Source: Okeania sp. SIO1I7 (lineage in GTDB: Bacteria; Cyanobacteriota; Cyanobacteriia; Cyanobacteriales; Microcoleaceae). From it: 64,000 bases of DNA. Shown here piece by piece: positions 62,762 through 64,000 of the stretch (its first letter is position 1; each line of letters starts with the position of its first letter). Made by a program: the position numbers and the translations under genes. The DNA lies in assembly GCA_010672585.1 (NCBI GenBank), contig JAAHGF010000008.1, forward strand, positions 329,401 through 393,400. Direction: 5' to 3'. The notes below the pieces were generated by a model, which made no database searches, had not been told where the DNA came from, and was given only the letters and a program-made list of their open reading frames with translations.

Positions 62762-64000
62762 AGAGTTATGTTTGAGTGTTACCTACAGGTAATTTACAGA
62801 AATAATTGATTGAGATTTTCCCTCCAATCAACCCATTAATAAATCAGTTCCATCATCAGGCTAAATTCAACATCTCAACATTTATATCTGAGAAAATCCC
62901 TAATTTTTCCGTATCATCTACAGATTATTTCTGGGAATAATTGAGATTTTCCCGTAAATTAACCCACTGCTAAATTAGCTTGATTATCTGTTTAAATATT
63001 GGGTGCATCTCAATGCATGAATAAAGCCAAAAATTTATCACTTTTAGGGAACAGGGAACAGGGAATAGGGAACAGGGAATATATAGGAAAAAAGTCTTTT
63101 TGCAAATATGAGATACACCCTAAATATTTGCCAAATATTACCCAAGCGCCAGAGTTATTTTTGAGCGTTATCTACAGATGATTTACAGAAATAATTGATT
63201 GAGATTTTCCCTCCAATCAACCTATTACTAAATCAGTTCCATCATCAGGCTAAATTCAACATCTCAACATTTATATCTGAGAAAACTCCTAATTTTTCTG
63301 TATCATCTACAGATTATTTATGGGAATAATTGAGATTTTCCCGTAAATTAACCCACTGCTAAATTAGCTTGATTATCTGCTTAAATATTGGGTGCATCTC
63401 AATGCATGAATAAAGCCAAAAATTTATCACTTTTAGGGAACAGGGAACAGGGAATAGGGAACAGGGAATATATAGGAAAAAAGTCTTTTTGCAAATATGA
63501 GATACACCCTAAATATTTGCCAAATATTACCCAAGCGCCAGAGTTATTTTTGAGCGTTATCTACAGATGATTTACAGAAATAATTGATTGAGATTTTCCC
63601 TCCAATCAACCTATTACTAAATCAGTTCCATCATCAGGCTAAATTCAACATCTCAACATTTATATCTGAGAAAACTCCTAATTTTTCTGTATCATCTACA
63701 GATTATTTATGGGAATAATTGAGATTTTCCCGTAAATTAACCCACTGCTAAATTAGCTTGATTATCTGCTTAAATATTGGGTGCATCTCAATGCATGAAT
63801 AAAGCCAAAAATTTATCACTTTTAGGGAACAGGGAACAGGGAATAGGGAACAGGGAATATATAGGAAAAAAGTCTTTTTGCAAATATGAGATACACCCTA
63901 AATATTTGCCAAATATTACCCAAGCGCCAGAGTTATTTTTGAGCGTTATCTACAGGTAATTTACAGAAATAATTGATTGAGATTTTCCCTACAATCAACC
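62762..64000. repeat. 389-bp tandem repeat running off the window
   Basis: Period 389 (agagttat at 62762, 63151, 63540, 63929), just over three copies, nearly identical in the last two. Each unit contains a smaller inverted-repeat element with ends gggtgcatctca and tgagatacaccc, about 120 bp with GGGAACA heptamers. It also has repeated attgagattttcccg/ccc blocks and atctacaga(t)gatt. A 60-codon frame recurs in each unit (62999, 63388, 63777) but is identical because the DNA is, and it crosses the inner element; I do not call it a gene. Confidence 0.85.

Noticed and set aside
62999-63959. Identical 60-codon frame repeated three times
   Set aside because: The repetition follows from the 389-bp tandem DNA repeat; each frame crosses an inverted-repeat element and GGGAACA heptamers and has no coding signature.
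62762-64000. CRISPR or satellite with unique spacers
   Set aside because: Whole 389-bp units are nearly identical, with no unique spacer sequence.

Overview
The window is AT-rich bacterial DNA from a cyanobacterium. HIP1 octamers (GCGATCGC) recur throughout. Typical cyanobacterial genes are present: pcxA, Tab2/Atab2, a ChpX/ChpY CO2-hydration protein, a CO2-uptake-type ndhD, a GDYXXLXY/DUF2157 pair and Uma2. Low coding density, many dispersed repeats and heptamer microsatellites (GGAGACA, GTCAAAA, GGAGTCA, TTCCTTC) suggest a large-genome filamentous, non-heterocystous marine lineage of the Okeania/Trichodesmium/Moorena kind. That placement is inference.

Layout. 0.4-6 kb: a WcaF-like acetyltransferase, PcxA, thioredoxin and FabG, separated by miniature repeat elements. 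6-12 kb: a cytochrome P450 gene split by an IS200/IS605-type TnpB element, an aspartoacylase-family protein, and a DUF262 gene split by a 158-bp repeat. 12-23 kb: a GT39-like membrane glycosyltransferase, phosphofructokinase, and a graveyard of toxin-antitoxin and Uma2 remnants. These surround a coiled-coil/WD40 protein of unknown function, an intact Panacea (DUF4065) pair, an orphan XRE antitoxin-like gene and an intact Uma2. 23-34 kb: a giant alpha-2-macroglobulin lipoprotein without its thioester and an RTX phytase-like/choice-of-anchor I protein, separated by a 12-copy palindrome array. 34-44 kb: a small peptide gene, a 2OG-Fe(II) oxygenase, a glycosyltransferase broken by one stop, the GDYXXLXY and DUF2157 membrane proteins, a pentapeptide-repeat protein, an integrase scrap and a VOC protein. 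44-53 kb: RodA, MutS2, a zinc-ribbon ORF, an SGNH fragment, PmbA/TldD and Tab2. 53-64 kb: small proteins, a truncated beta-carbonic anhydrase beside a lipoprotein, then the CO2-uptake genes chpX-ndhD on the minus strand. The region between those two holds five decayed copies of the chpX 5' end, and the window closes in a 389-bp tandem repeat.

The main theme is repeat-driven remodelling. At least five miniature element families (ends AGGGTTTGCTGA, ATATCATGTCCGG, AGGACTTACGCA, TATAGAACCC and an AATTATT-rich type) nest in one another and have truncated or split several genes. The items most worth a second look are the amplified chpX 5' end, the 12-copy array of AACTATTGTCCAATAGTT, the in-frame footprint of the repeat in the DUF262 gene, and the unclassified coiled-coil/WD40 protein. 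No tRNA, rRNA or CRISPR array was recognised.
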